A stretch of 18,545 bases of DNA from Bacteroidales bacterium. GTDB taxonomy: Bacteria; Bacteroidota; Bacteroidia; Bacteroidales; UBA7960. Position 1 is the stretch's first letter, and the number at the start of each line of letters is the position of its first letter. The notes under the pieces are model-generated. The model saw only the letters and a program-made list of their open reading frames with translations, made no database searches and was not told the DNA's origin. The DNA is taken from contig SKYG01000306.1 of the NCBI GenBank assembly GCA_007128045.1, positions 1 through 18,545 of the forward strand. The letters are read 5' to 3'. The position numbers and the translations under genes are program-made. Shown one piece after another: positions 1 through 5,992 of this stretch.

Positions 1-1
1 A

Positions 2-133
2 AAAATGAACGGCCACCCCAATGCGTTCAGGATCAGACTAGGTTCTTATCGAATTGGATTTTTTAGAGAGAAGGATACCCTGGTTTTTGTTCGTTTTTTA
101 CATCGCAGAGAGATTTATAAGTTCTTCCCCTAA
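2..133 (+). CDS. RelE/ParE-family toxin, C-terminal fragment (5' end off window)
   Basis: An open frame enters from the left edge and ends at TAA 131-133, giving 43 visible residues. It reads like the C-terminal half of a RelE/ParE-type toxin of a type II toxin-antitoxin pair: an FRIRLGSYRIGFF strand pair, then a hydrophobic LVFVRFLH strand and the HRREIY motif close to the C-terminus, which is a hallmark of the family. Such toxins are small (about 85-100 residues) RNases that cut mRNA on ribosomes (RelE branch) or gyrase poisons (ParE branch); the fragment does not allow a choice. The antitoxin would be expected just upstream, outside the window, since 134-391 contains no antitoxin-sized frame. 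An ATG at 5-7 is in frame but probably internal. The family call rests on motif recognition in a fragment; activity cannot be judged. Confidence 0.72.
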   Translation, partial: KMNGHPNAFRIRLGSYRIGFFREKDTLVFVRFLHRREIYKFFP

Positions 134-391
134 TCGACCTTGCCTTCATAAAACCTGACAGGTCTTACAGCAAACACCCTCAACCCCCTATGAAATGAGC
201 ATGACAATAAATGCTGTCATCCAGGCAAATGTTCAACATGCGAATTCCATCTGACCGATTTAAAACAAATAATGAACAGATGAAATACCCATGTTAATCG
301 CTTTAACACACATGAGCATGATTAAAAGATTTCCCCTTTTTTTTGACTTTTCGACATTCAGACATTCAGACATTCAGACAATTTTAAACAG
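134..391. other. Intergenic region with small inverted repeat and octamer array
   Basis: There are 258 bases without a convincing gene between the toxin stop and the ATG at 392. The region contains an inverted repeat ATGACA (201-206) / TGTCAT (215-220) with an 8-nt loop, a tiny palindrome ACCTG-A-CAGGT near 155, and, just before the next gene, a tandem array described separately. I see no TAnnTTTG promoter box and no terminator with a T tract next to a stable stem. A 19-codon ATG frame at 195 has no support. Confidence 0.5.
343..380 (+). repeat. Tandem octamer array GACATTCA upstream of the 392 gene
   Basis: Three exact copies of GACATTCA (353-360, 361-368, 369-376) and a partial fourth follow a related T-rich lead-in (TTTTGACTTTTC). 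The array ends 11 bases before the ATG at 392, so it would lie in the leader or promoter region of that gene. It belongs to the same T-rich family as the arrays at 1118 and 6691. Confidence 0.85.
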
Positions 392-1051
392 ATGAAACAA
401 GCCCTGCTTATCGGCGCCACCGGACTGGTCGGCTCCCACCTGCTGCAACTACTGCTAAACGACGACCGCTTTGGGTCTGTCACCATATTTGTCAGACGAA
501 CGGCCGGGGTTGCCCATCCCAAAATTAAGGAGCACATCATCGATTTTGATAAGCCGATGGAATGGCAACACCTGGTGAAGGGCGATGTGATGTACCTTGC
601 CCTGGGCACCACCCTCAGCAAGGCCGGCAGCAAGCAGGCTCAGTACCGGGTCGACTACAGCTACCAGTATCAGTTTGCTTCGATGGCGGCACTCAACGGC
701 GTGCCGGAACTGGTACTGGTTTCTTCGGCAGGGGCGAGTTTGAAGTCGAGGTTTTTCTACATGCGCATGAAGGCAGAGCTGGAGCGCGACATTGACCGGC
801 TTGACTTCAGAAAGAAGGTGTTTATTCGTCCCGGGGCGCTTACCGGTCCGCGGCAGGAGAGACGTGTTGGCGAGCGTTTCGGGGTGGCGGTGCTGCGCCT
901 GGTCAATGGATTGGGATTGTACCGGCGCTACCGGCCCATCCATGCTGATGTGGTGGCCCGGGCCATGGTGAACGCCACCTTTACAGGCACAAAGGGCACT
1001 GATATTCACGAACTGGATGCGGTGTTTCGGCTGGCCGAACAAGATAATTGA
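392..1051 (+). CDS. NAD(P)-binding SDR-like protein (HTATIP2/TIP30-like)
   Basis: This 219-residue protein has an N-terminal Rossmann fold with the dinucleotide motif GATGLVG at residues 8-14 and an RR pair at 35-36 after the second strand, which usually favours NADP(H). A VLVSSAGAS segment (108-116) and a YMRMK sequence (Y123, K127) give the Ser...YxxxK arrangement of short-chain dehydrogenases, and IRPGALTGPR follows at 145-154. Length and motif spacing fit the atypical SDR subgroup that includes HTATIP2/TIP30-like and YbjT-like proteins. It is probably a soluble cytoplasmic oxidoreductase; the substrate cannot be read from the sequence. The ATG at 392 is chosen because the glycine motif begins seven residues later; no Shine-Dalgarno is visible. 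The gene is GC-rich compared with the right half of the window. No operon partner is evident, since a 117-bp repeat-filled gap follows. Confidence 0.85.
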   Translation: MKQALLIGATGLVGSHLLQLLLNDDRFGSVTIFVRRTAGVAHPKIKEHIIDFDKPMEWQHLVKGDVMYLALGTTLSKAGSKQAQYRVDYSYQYQFASMAALNGVPELVLVSSAGASLKSRFFYMRMKAELERDIDRLDFRKKVFIRPGALTGPRQERRVGERFGVAVLRLVNGLGLYRRYRPIHADVVARAMVNATFTGTKGTDIHELDAVFRLAEQDN

Positions 1052-1052
1052 T

Positions 1053-1060
1053 TATTTTTG
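1053..1060 (+). promoter_or_regulatory. Candidate -7 box (TATTTTTG) for the peptidase gene
   Basis: TATTTTTG matches the Bacteroidota -7 consensus TAnnTTTG. It lies directly after the stop of the preceding gene and about 109 bases before the peptidase ATG. No good TTTG is found at -33 spacing, so this is weak. If real, the leader would contain both repeat types at 1072-1153. Confidence 0.25.
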
Positions 1061-1071
1061 CGGGGCTGATT

Positions 1072-1110
1072 TTAACCGCAGAAGTTATTAACCGCAAAGG
1101 AACACAGAGG
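1072..1110 (+). repeat. CGCAAAG/CGCAGAG-family intergenic repeat, copy 1
   Basis: Two TTAACCGCA starts occur here: TTAACCGCAGAAG, then TTAACCGCAAAGG followed by ACACAGAGG. The same TTAACCGCA(A/G)AG start and purine-rich CGCA(A/G)AG continuation recur at 3883 and 6595. I recall repeats of this type in the intergenic DNA of many environmental bacteria; no function is established to my knowledge. Confidence 0.7.
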
Positions 1111-1117
1111 AAATAAA

Positions 1118-1153
1118 CCTTCGACTTTTTGACCTTCAGACTTTCAGACCTTT
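1118..1153 (+). repeat. T-rich 7/8-bp array upstream of the peptidase gene
   Basis: The array is a run of related units (CTTCGACTT, TTTGACCTTCAGAC, TTTCAGACC) ending 15 bases before the ATG at 1169. Its reverse complement closely resembles the array at the 3' end of the same gene (3269-3353), so the gene is bracketed by inverted copies. Confidence 0.8.
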
Positions 1154-1168
1154 AATTGAATATTTAAA

Positions 1169-3283
1169 ATGAAAAAGAACCTATTTCTTATGGCAGTTAT
1201 CATGACCGCAATATCATGCGGCGGGCCATCAGGGCGGCAACCTGTGCCGCCCATGGCTGAACAGATGGAGAAGATGTTGGTGATGCATGGTGACACGCGC
1301 ATCGACCCGTTTTACTGGATGAACGACCGGGAAGACCCGGCCGTGATCAGCTACCTGGAAGAGGAGAACGCTTACCGTGAGGCCATGATGGCGCATACCG
1401 AGGACCTGCAGCAGACCTTGTTCAACGAGATGCGCGGCCGCATCAAAGAGGATGACGCCTCCGCACCGTACTTCAATAACGGCTACTATTATTACATCCG
1501 TTATGAGACAGGGCAGGAGTACCCCATCTTCTGCCGGAAGAAAGGCAGCCTGGACGCACAAGAGGAGGTTATGCTCGATGTGAATGGGTTGGCCGAGCCC
1601 CATCCTTACTATCGTGTGGGTAGCTTCGATGTAAGTCTCGACAACCGCCTGTTGGCCTTCACGGTCGACACCGTGGGCCGCCGGCAGTGCACCGTCATGG
1701 TGAAAGACCTGCAAAGTGGCGAGGTCACACCCACCGGTATTAGCGAAGCGGGTGGTGATGTGACCTGGGCGGCCGACCATGCCACCCTGTTTTTCACCTC
1801 CATCGATCCGCATACATTGCGCTATGAACGGATCAACAGGTACAACATCCATTCGGGCAATGCCCCGGAAGAGGTCTATTACGAGCAAGATGATACCTAT
1901 TACTACATTGGCGTGTCGCGCTCGAAAGATGACCGCTTCCTGATGATCTATTCCAACAGCACCCTGAGCAATGAGACCTGGCTGCTGGAAGCCAATAACC
2001 CCACCGGGTCATTCCGTGTATTCCAGCCACGGGAGCGCGACCTGCGCTATTCGGTGTACCCTTACAAAGACAAGTTTTATGTGCTGACCAATCATGATGC
2101 GTTGAATTATCGCCTGATGGAGACGCCAATTGCCTCCACGTTAAAGTCTTCCTGGCGCGAAAAGATTGCACACAGAACGGATGTGTTGGTGCAAGGTATT
2201 GAGGTGTTTGACGACTTCCTGGTATTGCAGGAACGCAAAATGGGGTTGCCACAAATGCGGGTGATCAGGCAATCAACAGGCGAGGAGCATTACCTGGCGT
2301 TTGAAGAAGAGGCCTATACCGCCGGTATCAGCGTGAATGCCGAGATGAACACCCATGTGTTACGGTACAGCTACACCTCACTGACCACGCCAAACAGCAG
2401 CTACGACTATGATATGATTGACAGAACAAATACCCTGGTCAAACAACAAGAGGTAGTGGGTGACTTCGACCGTAACAATTACGAGACAAAACGTCTGTTC
2501 GCTCCAGCGCGCGATGGTGAACAGGTGCCTCTTACCATCGTGTATAAAAAAGGGATGTCTCTGGATGGCAGCAATCCGGCGTTATTGTATGGCTATGGAT
2601 CCTATGGATACGCTGCCAACCCCAGGTTCGGGTCAAATACACTGAGCTTGCTCGACAGGGGTTTTGTGTATGCAATGGCACATGTCAGGGGTGGCGAAGA
2701 CCTGGGCCGTCATTGGTATGAAGATGGAAAACTACTCAATAAGAAGAACTCCTTCTACGACTTTATTGACTGCGCTCAATACCTTGTCGATCAGGGATAT
2801 ACCAATCCTGATGTGCTCTTTGCGGGTGGTGGCAGCGCAGGTGGACTGCTGGTCGGTGCGGTGGCCAACATGGCTCCGGATTTGTTTAAAGGGATCATAG
2901 CCGGCGTGCCTTTCGTTGATGTGGTGACCACCATGCTCGATGAGACCATCCCGCTTACCACCGCAGAATACGACGAGTGGGGCAACCCGAACATCAAAGA
3001 ATACTATGACTATATGCTCTCCTATTCGCCTTATGACAACTTGATCAGACAGGCCTATCCCAATATGTATATCACCTCCGGGTTGCACGATTCGCAGGTT
3101 CAGTATTGGGAACCGACCAAATGGACGGCAAAGCTACGTATTTATAATACCGGCAACTCGGTCATCCTGCTCGACACCAATATGGAGGCCGGCCACGGCG
3201 GGGCCTCCGGAAGGTTTCGGCGGCTGGAGGAGATCGCACGGCAGTATGCGTTTATGCTTGACTTGGTGGGTCTGAAGGTCTGA
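1169..3283 (+). CDS. Oligopeptidase B-like S9A serine peptidase, predicted lipoprotein
   Basis: A 704-residue prolyl-oligopeptidase-family enzyme. The N-terminal segment has the family hallmark DPFYWMNDRE followed by the ISYLEEENAY region; a beta-propeller domain would span roughly 100-430. The C-terminal alpha/beta-hydrolase domain (about 440-700) carries the nucleophile Ser556 in GGGSAGG, Asp641 in GLHDSQV and His676 in EAGHGG. The segment VPFVDVVTTMLDETIPLT (580-597), continuing to an EWGNP at 603-607, is typical of oligopeptidase B, which cuts after Arg/Lys in short peptides, rather than of true prolyl oligopeptidase. Unlike the classical cytosolic enzyme it starts with MKKNLFLMAV and an AISC sequence ending at Cys17, which looks like a (non-ideal) lipoprotein signal; it would then act in the periplasm or at the outer membrane on imported peptides. 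Its last codons and TGA lie inside a tandem repeat. The family is certain; the export is an inference. Confidence 0.93.
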   Translation: MKKNLFLMAVIMTAISCGGPSGRQPVPPMAEQMEKMLVMHGDTRIDPFYWMNDREDPAVISYLEEENAYREAMMAHTEDLQQTLFNEMRGRIKEDDASAPYFNNGYYYYIRYETGQEYPIFCRKKGSLDAQEEVMLDVNGLAEPHPYYRVGSFDVSLDNRLLAFTVDTVGRRQCTVMVKDLQSGEVTPTGISEAGGDVTWAADHATLFFTSIDPHTLRYERINRYNIHSGNAPEEVYYEQDDTYYYIGVSRSKDDRFLMIYSNSTLSNETWLLEANNPTGSFRVFQPRERDLRYSVYPYKDKFYVLTNHDALNYRLMETPIASTLKSSWREKIAHRTDVLVQGIEVFDDFLVLQERKMGLPQMRVIRQSTGEEHYLAFEEEAYTAGISVNAEMNTHVLRYSYTSLTTPNSSYDYDMIDRTNTLVKQQEVVGDFDRNNYETKRLFAPARDGEQVPLTIVYKKGMSLDGSNPALLYGYGSYGYAANPRFGSNTLSLLDRGFVYAMAHVRGGEDLGRHWYEDGKLLNKKNSFYDFIDCAQYLVDQGYTNPDVLFAGGGSAGGLLVGAVANMAPDLFKGIIAGVPFVDVVTTMLDETIPLTTAEYDEWGNPNIKEYYDYMLSYSPYDNLIRQAYPNMYITSGLHDSQVQYWEPTKWTAKLRIYNTGNSVILLDTNMEAGHGGASGRFRRLEEIARQYAFMLDLVGLKV

Positions 3284-3353
3284 AAGTTGGAAAGTCGGAA
3301 AGTCGAAAGTCAAAGGTCGAAAGTCAAAGGTCGAAAGTCGAAAGTCAAAGAAA
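3269..3353 (+). repeat. A-rich 7/8-bp tandem array at the 3' end of the peptidase gene
   Basis: The array begins inside the peptidase gene with two GGTCTGAA octamers and continues as heptamers GTCGAAA and GTCAAAG in alternation, for example at 3303-3350. The TGA stop (3281-3283) lies in the second octamer. It runs to within about 25 bases of the next start codon, so it fills almost the whole gap between the two genes. Confidence 0.9.
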
Positions 3354-3367
3354 AAGCAGATAAATAC

Positions 3368-3382
3368 ATGAAGAGGTGGTGA
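3368..3382 (+). other. Four-codon upstream reading frame overlapping the kinase start
   Basis: ATG AAG AGG TGG TGA sits directly in front of the NadR-like gene. Its TGA (3380-3382) overlaps the GTG start at 3379 in the form GTGA, a geometry typical of translational coupling. It also contains AAGAGG, which could itself serve as a Shine-Dalgarno. It may be coincidence; no peptide function is suggested. Confidence 0.25.
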
Positions 3383-3915
3383 AGAAGGTAGCTGTGACAG
3401 GGCCTGAGTCGACGGGCAAGAGCAGGTTGGCCAGGCAGCTGGCAGATCACTACAACACGGTGTATGTGCCGGAATTTGCGCGTGGCTACATTGACAGCCT
3501 CGGCAGACCCTACGAGCAGCATGACATCGTGGAGATCGCACGCGGGCAGCTGCTGGCAGAAAAGAGGGCGAAGGCCACAGCAAACCGCTTCCTTTTTTGT
3601 GATACGGAGCTGATCGTGACCAAGATATGGAGCCTGCACAAGGTTGGAAGCTGTGATCCGTTTATCCTGGAAAATATCCTTGAGAACCGGTATGACCTTT
3701 ACCTGCTGTGCGACATCGACCTGCCATGGGAGCAGGACCCGCAGCGGGAACACCCGCACCTGCGAAAATTTTTCTTTGACTGGTACAAGAAAGAACTGGA
3801 AGGCTATGGCTTCCCTTATGAAATTATTCGTGGGATGGGGCAGCAGCGGCTGGAGCGAGCTATTGTTATAATAGATAGTACATTAACCGCAGAGCAACGC
3901 GGAGTTATTCGCTGA
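3379..3915 (+). CDS. NadR-like nicotinamide riboside kinase / AAA_28 ATPase
   Basis: A 178-residue P-loop kinase with the Walker A motif GPESTGKS at 8-15, VPEFARGYID at 30-39 and CDTELIVTKIW at 74-84. These match the C-terminal ribosylnicotinamide kinase domain of NadR, which phosphorylates nicotinamide riboside to NMN for NAD salvage. The repressor HTH and the adenylyltransferase domain of full NadR are absent, so this is a stand-alone kinase-type protein; many such proteins are annotated only as AAA_28 ATPases. The start is GTG: 3379 gives MKKVAVTGPESTGKS, like relatives; GTG 3376 would add one residue. The final ten residues (LTAEQRGVIR) are translated from a dispersed CGCAGAG repeat that also supplies the TGA, so the native C-terminus was probably replaced or extended. 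The transporter gene follows after 85 bases. Confidence 0.82.
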   Translation: MKKVAVTGPESTGKSRLARQLADHYNTVYVPEFARGYIDSLGRPYEQHDIVEIARGQLLAEKRAKATANRFLFCDTELIVTKIWSLHKVGSCDPFILENILENRYDLYLLCDIDLPWEQDPQREHPHLRKFFFDWYKKELEGYGFPYEIIRGMGQQRLERAIVIIDSTLTAEQRGVIR

Positions 3916-3975
3916 GGGCGCAGAGAAGAATCTTTGCGAAACTTTGCGCATCACTCTGTGAACTTTGCGGTTAGA
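3883..3975 (+). repeat. CGCAAAG/CGCAGAG-family repeat, copy 2, with inverted ends
   Basis: A unit of about 90 bp whose ends are imperfect inverted repeats: TAACCGCAGAG at 3884-3894 and CTTTGCGGTTA at 3963-3973 (10 of 11 positions complementary). The left half contains CGCAGAG-type motifs and the right half their complements (CTTTGCG at 3932-3938 and 3942-3948), so it looks like two oppositely oriented copies. It encodes the last ten codons of the kinase gene and reaches into the promoter region of the transporter gene. It is too short to encode anything and has no clear target-site duplication. Confidence 0.75.
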
Positions 3976-3994
3976 ACAAATCACTATATTTTTG
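3964..3994 (+). promoter_or_regulatory. Predicted Bacteroidota promoter for the DMT transporter
   Basis: TTTG at 3964-3967 (-33 box) and TATTTTTG at 3987-3994 (-7 box, consensus TAnnTTTG) are separated by 19 bases, which fits the spacing of Bacteroidota vegetative promoters. Transcription would start only a few bases before the ATG at 4001, giving a leaderless or nearly leaderless mRNA. The -33 TTTG is part of the CTTTGCGG end of the dispersed repeat. Confidence 0.55.
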
Positions 3995-4000
3995 ATCCTA

Positions 4001-4900
4001 ATGGAAACATCACACCTCAGGCAACATTTGCACTTGCACTTCATCGTGGTGCTGCTTGGGTTTACGGCCATCCTGGGTGCACTGATCAGCATGCCTGCTG
4101 CTGACTTGGTATGGTACCGCATGTTTTTTGCTACTGCCGGCCTGTGGGTGTTTTTCCTGATCAAAAAGCTGCCTTATCGCCTGCCGTTCGAAAAACAGCT
4201 TCCTCTGTATCTGATCGGCACCCTGGTGGCGCTGCACTGGATCACCTTCTTTCATGCCATCAAGGTATCTAACGTGTCGGTGACCCTGGGGGTGTTCGCA
4301 TCAGTACCCCTGTTTACCAGTTTTCTGGAGCCCCTGCTGCAGCGCCGGCGCATCCTGTGGCTCGAGGTGCTGATCGGGATGATCATCCTCTTGGGTATTT
4401 ACCTGATATTCCGGTATGAGTTTTATTATATGCAGGGCATTCTGTACGCCCTGCTGTCGGCTTTACTGAACGGCCTGTTCGTGGTGCTGAACCGCAACAT
4501 CAGCATGCGTCACCATCCCACGGTGATCAGCTTTTATGAAATGATCGGAGGCTTTCTGCTGATCAGCCTCTATTTCCTGATAACAGGTGCCTTCAGCGAA
4601 GAATTGTTTCGGGTAACATCCGCAGATTTAGGGTACTTGCTGATACTTGGGCTATTGTGTACCTCGTACGCATTTGCCGCCATCGTACACATCATGAAGG
4701 TGCTCACCGCCTATAACGTGGTGCTGGCTGTCAGCATGGAACCGGTTTACGGCATCGCGCTGGCTTATATGATTTTTCGTGATGCCGAGCGCATGTCTGG
4801 TGGATTCTACATCGGAACGCTGATCATCATGGTAGCGGTGTTTTTGTATCCTTACCTGAAATACAGGCTGGCACGAAGAAAAGTGAAAAGTGAAAAGTGA
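4001..4900 (+). CDS. DMT-superfamily (EamA) transporter
   Basis: A 299-residue, strongly hydrophobic protein with about ten membrane segments arranged as two EamA repeats. The first repeat starts at FIVVLLGFTAILGALI and contains WYRMFFATAGLWVF, the conserved start of segment two in this superfamily. The second repeat starts at the segment GILYALLSALLNGLFVVLNR and contains SFYEMIGGFLLISLYF. EamA/RhaT-type proteins export or import small metabolites such as amino acids or nucleotide precursors across the inner membrane; the substrate cannot be predicted. The frame is open further upstream (TTG at 3965), but that part lies in the repeat, so ATG 4001, placed just after a good -7 box, is preferred. 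The C-terminus RKVKSEK and stop come from a GTGAAAA heptamer array. The gene is convergent with cysQ. Confidence 0.88.
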   Translation: METSHLRQHLHLHFIVVLLGFTAILGALISMPAADLVWYRMFFATAGLWVFFLIKKLPYRLPFEKQLPLYLIGTLVALHWITFFHAIKVSNVSVTLGVFASVPLFTSFLEPLLQRRRILWLEVLIGMIILLGIYLIFRYEFYYMQGILYALLSALLNGLFVVLNRNISMRHHPTVISFYEMIGGFLLISLYFLITGAFSEELFRVTSADLGYLLILGLLCTSYAFAAIVHIMKVLTAYNVVLAVSMEPVYGIALAYMIFRDAERMSGGFYIGTLIIMVAVFLYPYLKYRLARRKVKSEK

Positions 4901-4910
4901 AAAGTCGAAG
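4883..4910 (+). repeat. Heptamer array GTGAAAA at the 3' end of the transporter gene
   Basis: Three exact GTGAAAA copies (4883-4903) are followed by the variant GTCGAAG. The TGA stop of the transporter (4898-4900) lies in the third copy, so the last residues KVKSEK are encoded by the array. Confidence 0.85.
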
Positions 4911-4919
4911 GACAACCAT

Positions 4920-4990
4920 GTAGGGGCGAAAAATCTTTCGACCATGAAGGTCGACAGTCGAAAGAGTAGAGACAAGGCATGCCTTGTCTC
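4920..4990. repeat. Three consecutive hairpins/palindromes in the convergent gap
   Basis: Between the converging transporter and cysQ stops lie: CGAAA/TTTCG at 4927-4940 (4-nt loop, preceded by GTAGGGG); TCGACC/GGTCGA at 4938-4954 (5-nt loop), sharing bases with the first; and a perfect 22-bp palindrome at 4969-4990 with half-site GAGACAAGGCA, only 4 bases from the cysQ stop. The position suits bidirectional transcription termination or RNA 3'-end protection, but no T tract follows in either direction. The GTAGGGGCGAAAAAT and GAGACAAGGCATGCC parts resemble palindromic repeats I recall from other environmental genomes. Confidence 0.7.
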
Positions 4991-4994
4991 AGCA

Positions 4995-5858
4995 TTACAC
5001 ACGCGATTTGGTATGCCACTGCCTGATGATGTTCAGCAGTTCTCTCGGGAGGCTCCCATTGCTGGCCACAAAATAGGGGTTCAGCATGTCGGGCTTGTTG
5101 TAGACAAGGGGTTTGCCGGTTTGCATGTCGACAACATGGCCGCCAGCAGCCTGCAGGATGGCCTGTCCGGCGGCAATGTCCCACTCCATGGTGGGCCCGA
5201 AGCGCGGATAGACATCTGCCCGTCCCATGGCGATCTCACAGAGCTTTAGTGAGCTGCCCCGCGGAACCCGTGTGACATTTGTTCCTGTGTTGGTGAGATG
5301 ACTGATCAAATCCTCTGTATGCTGGTCGGGGTGGGAGCGGCTTACGGCCATCCTGAGTGTGTTGCCCCCTGGCACGCGACTCCCCGCGGAGTTGATGATT
5401 TGCAGTTGTCCGGGAAACTGTTCCGGGTCGGCTGCCAGGCTTGTTTCGTATATGTTGTCAATGGAATAAAGGCCCTTTCCGGGTATCCCAACCCATCCTT
5501 TGCCGGTGACCGGGGCGGTGATCACGCCCATAATGGGTGTGCCGTTTTCCACCAGGGCGATGTTTACGGTAAACTCCCCGTTGTGTTTGATAAACTCTTT
5601 GGTGCCATCAAGGGGGTCGACCATCCAGAGTGTAGCCCATTGTTTTCTTGTTGCATACGGCGGCACCTTGCTTTCTTCACTGATAACCGGAATGCCAGTG
5701 GTTTGCAGGTGCTTTCGTATGATGGCGTCGGCCTGTTTGTCGGCATTGGTGACCGGCGAGCCGTCGGCTTTGTGGTCGGTGGCAAACCCTCCATGGTACA
5801 CTTCCATGATGGCGGAGGATGCCTCAATGGCGGCTTTTAAGGCGGTAATAATATGCAT
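4995..5858 (-). CDS. cysQ: 3'(2'),5'-bisphosphate nucleotidase CysQ
   Basis: A 287-residue member of the inositol-monophosphatase superfamily. The metal-binding signature is complete: EES at 61-63, WMVDPLDGT at 78-86 and the second motif EWDIAAGQAIL at 225-235. The spacing and TKEFI after DPLDG are characteristic of CysQ, which dephosphorylates 3'-phosphoadenosine 5'-phosphate (PAP), a by-product of sulfate activation and sulfotransfer, to AMP in a Mg-dependent reaction. The preferred start is ATG at 5858 (MHIITALKAA); a TTG two codons upstream is possible. A TATATTTG -7 box ends only 3 bases before that ATG, suggesting a leaderless message. No other sulfate-assimilation gene is in view. The gene is divergent from the glutathione peroxidase gene and convergent with the transporter. 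Confidence 0.92.
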   Translation of the reverse strand: MHIITALKAAIEASSAIMEVYHGGFATDHKADGSPVTNADKQADAIIRKHLQTTGIPVISEESKVPPYATRKQWATLWMVDPLDGTKEFIKHNGEFTVNIALVENGTPIMGVITAPVTGKGWVGIPGKGLYSIDNIYETSLAADPEQFPGQLQIINSAGSRVPGGNTLRMAVSRSHPDQHTEDLISHLTNTGTNVTRVPRGSSLKLCEIAMGRADVYPRFGPTMEWDIAAGQAILQAAGGHVVDMQTGKPLVYNKPDMLNPYFVASNGSLPRELLNIIRQWHTKSRV

Positions 5859-5861
5859 GGG

Positions 5862-5869
5862 CAAATATA
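5862..5869 (-). promoter_or_regulatory. Predicted -7 box (TATATTTG) for cysQ, leaderless geometry
   Basis: On the minus strand TATATTTG, a full TAnnTTTG match, is followed by CCC and then the ATG of cysQ. The expected transcription start falls at or next to the A of the ATG. A TTTA (three of four to TTTG) lies 20 bases upstream, inside the heptamer array. Confidence 0.42.
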
Positions 5870-5873
5870 ATAG

Positions 5874-5915
5874 TTTAAGGTTTACAGTTTAAAGTTTATG
5901 GTTTAAGGTTTAAAC
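5874..5915. repeat. Degenerate heptamer array (TTTAAGG) between cysQ and the peroxidase gene
   Basis: Six consecutive heptamers occur: TTTAAGG, TTTACAG, TTTAAAG, TTTATGG, TTTAAGG, TTTAAAC. The period is exactly 7 with base changes only in the last four positions. It occupies the upstream promoter region of cysQ (minus strand) and lies about 77 bases before the peroxidase ATG. Confidence 0.85.
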
Positions 5916-5992
5916 AATTATGGCTTTTGATTGTTAAAAGATAGTTAAAGCAACAAACAACTATTTGCGATATTTACTAATTATCAACATCT

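Noticed and set aside
455..1042. 195-codon minus-strand open frame opposite the SDR-like gene
   Set aside because: Antisense shadow of a GC-rich gene; the plus-strand product has clear SDR motifs and the minus product has none.
1229..1888. 219-codon minus-strand open frame opposite the peptidase
   Set aside because: Shadow frame; the peptidase has all family motifs and the antisense product is low-complexity and unrecognisable.
3883..3975. Possible small insertion sequence or MITE
   Set aside because: Its ends are inverted repeats, but no transposase, no clear target duplication and poor internal identity to the other copies; kept only as a repeat.
3965..4000. TTG start 12 codons upstream for the transporter
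   Set aside because: The added residues come from the repeat and the -7 box; ATG 4001 sits correctly behind the promoter.
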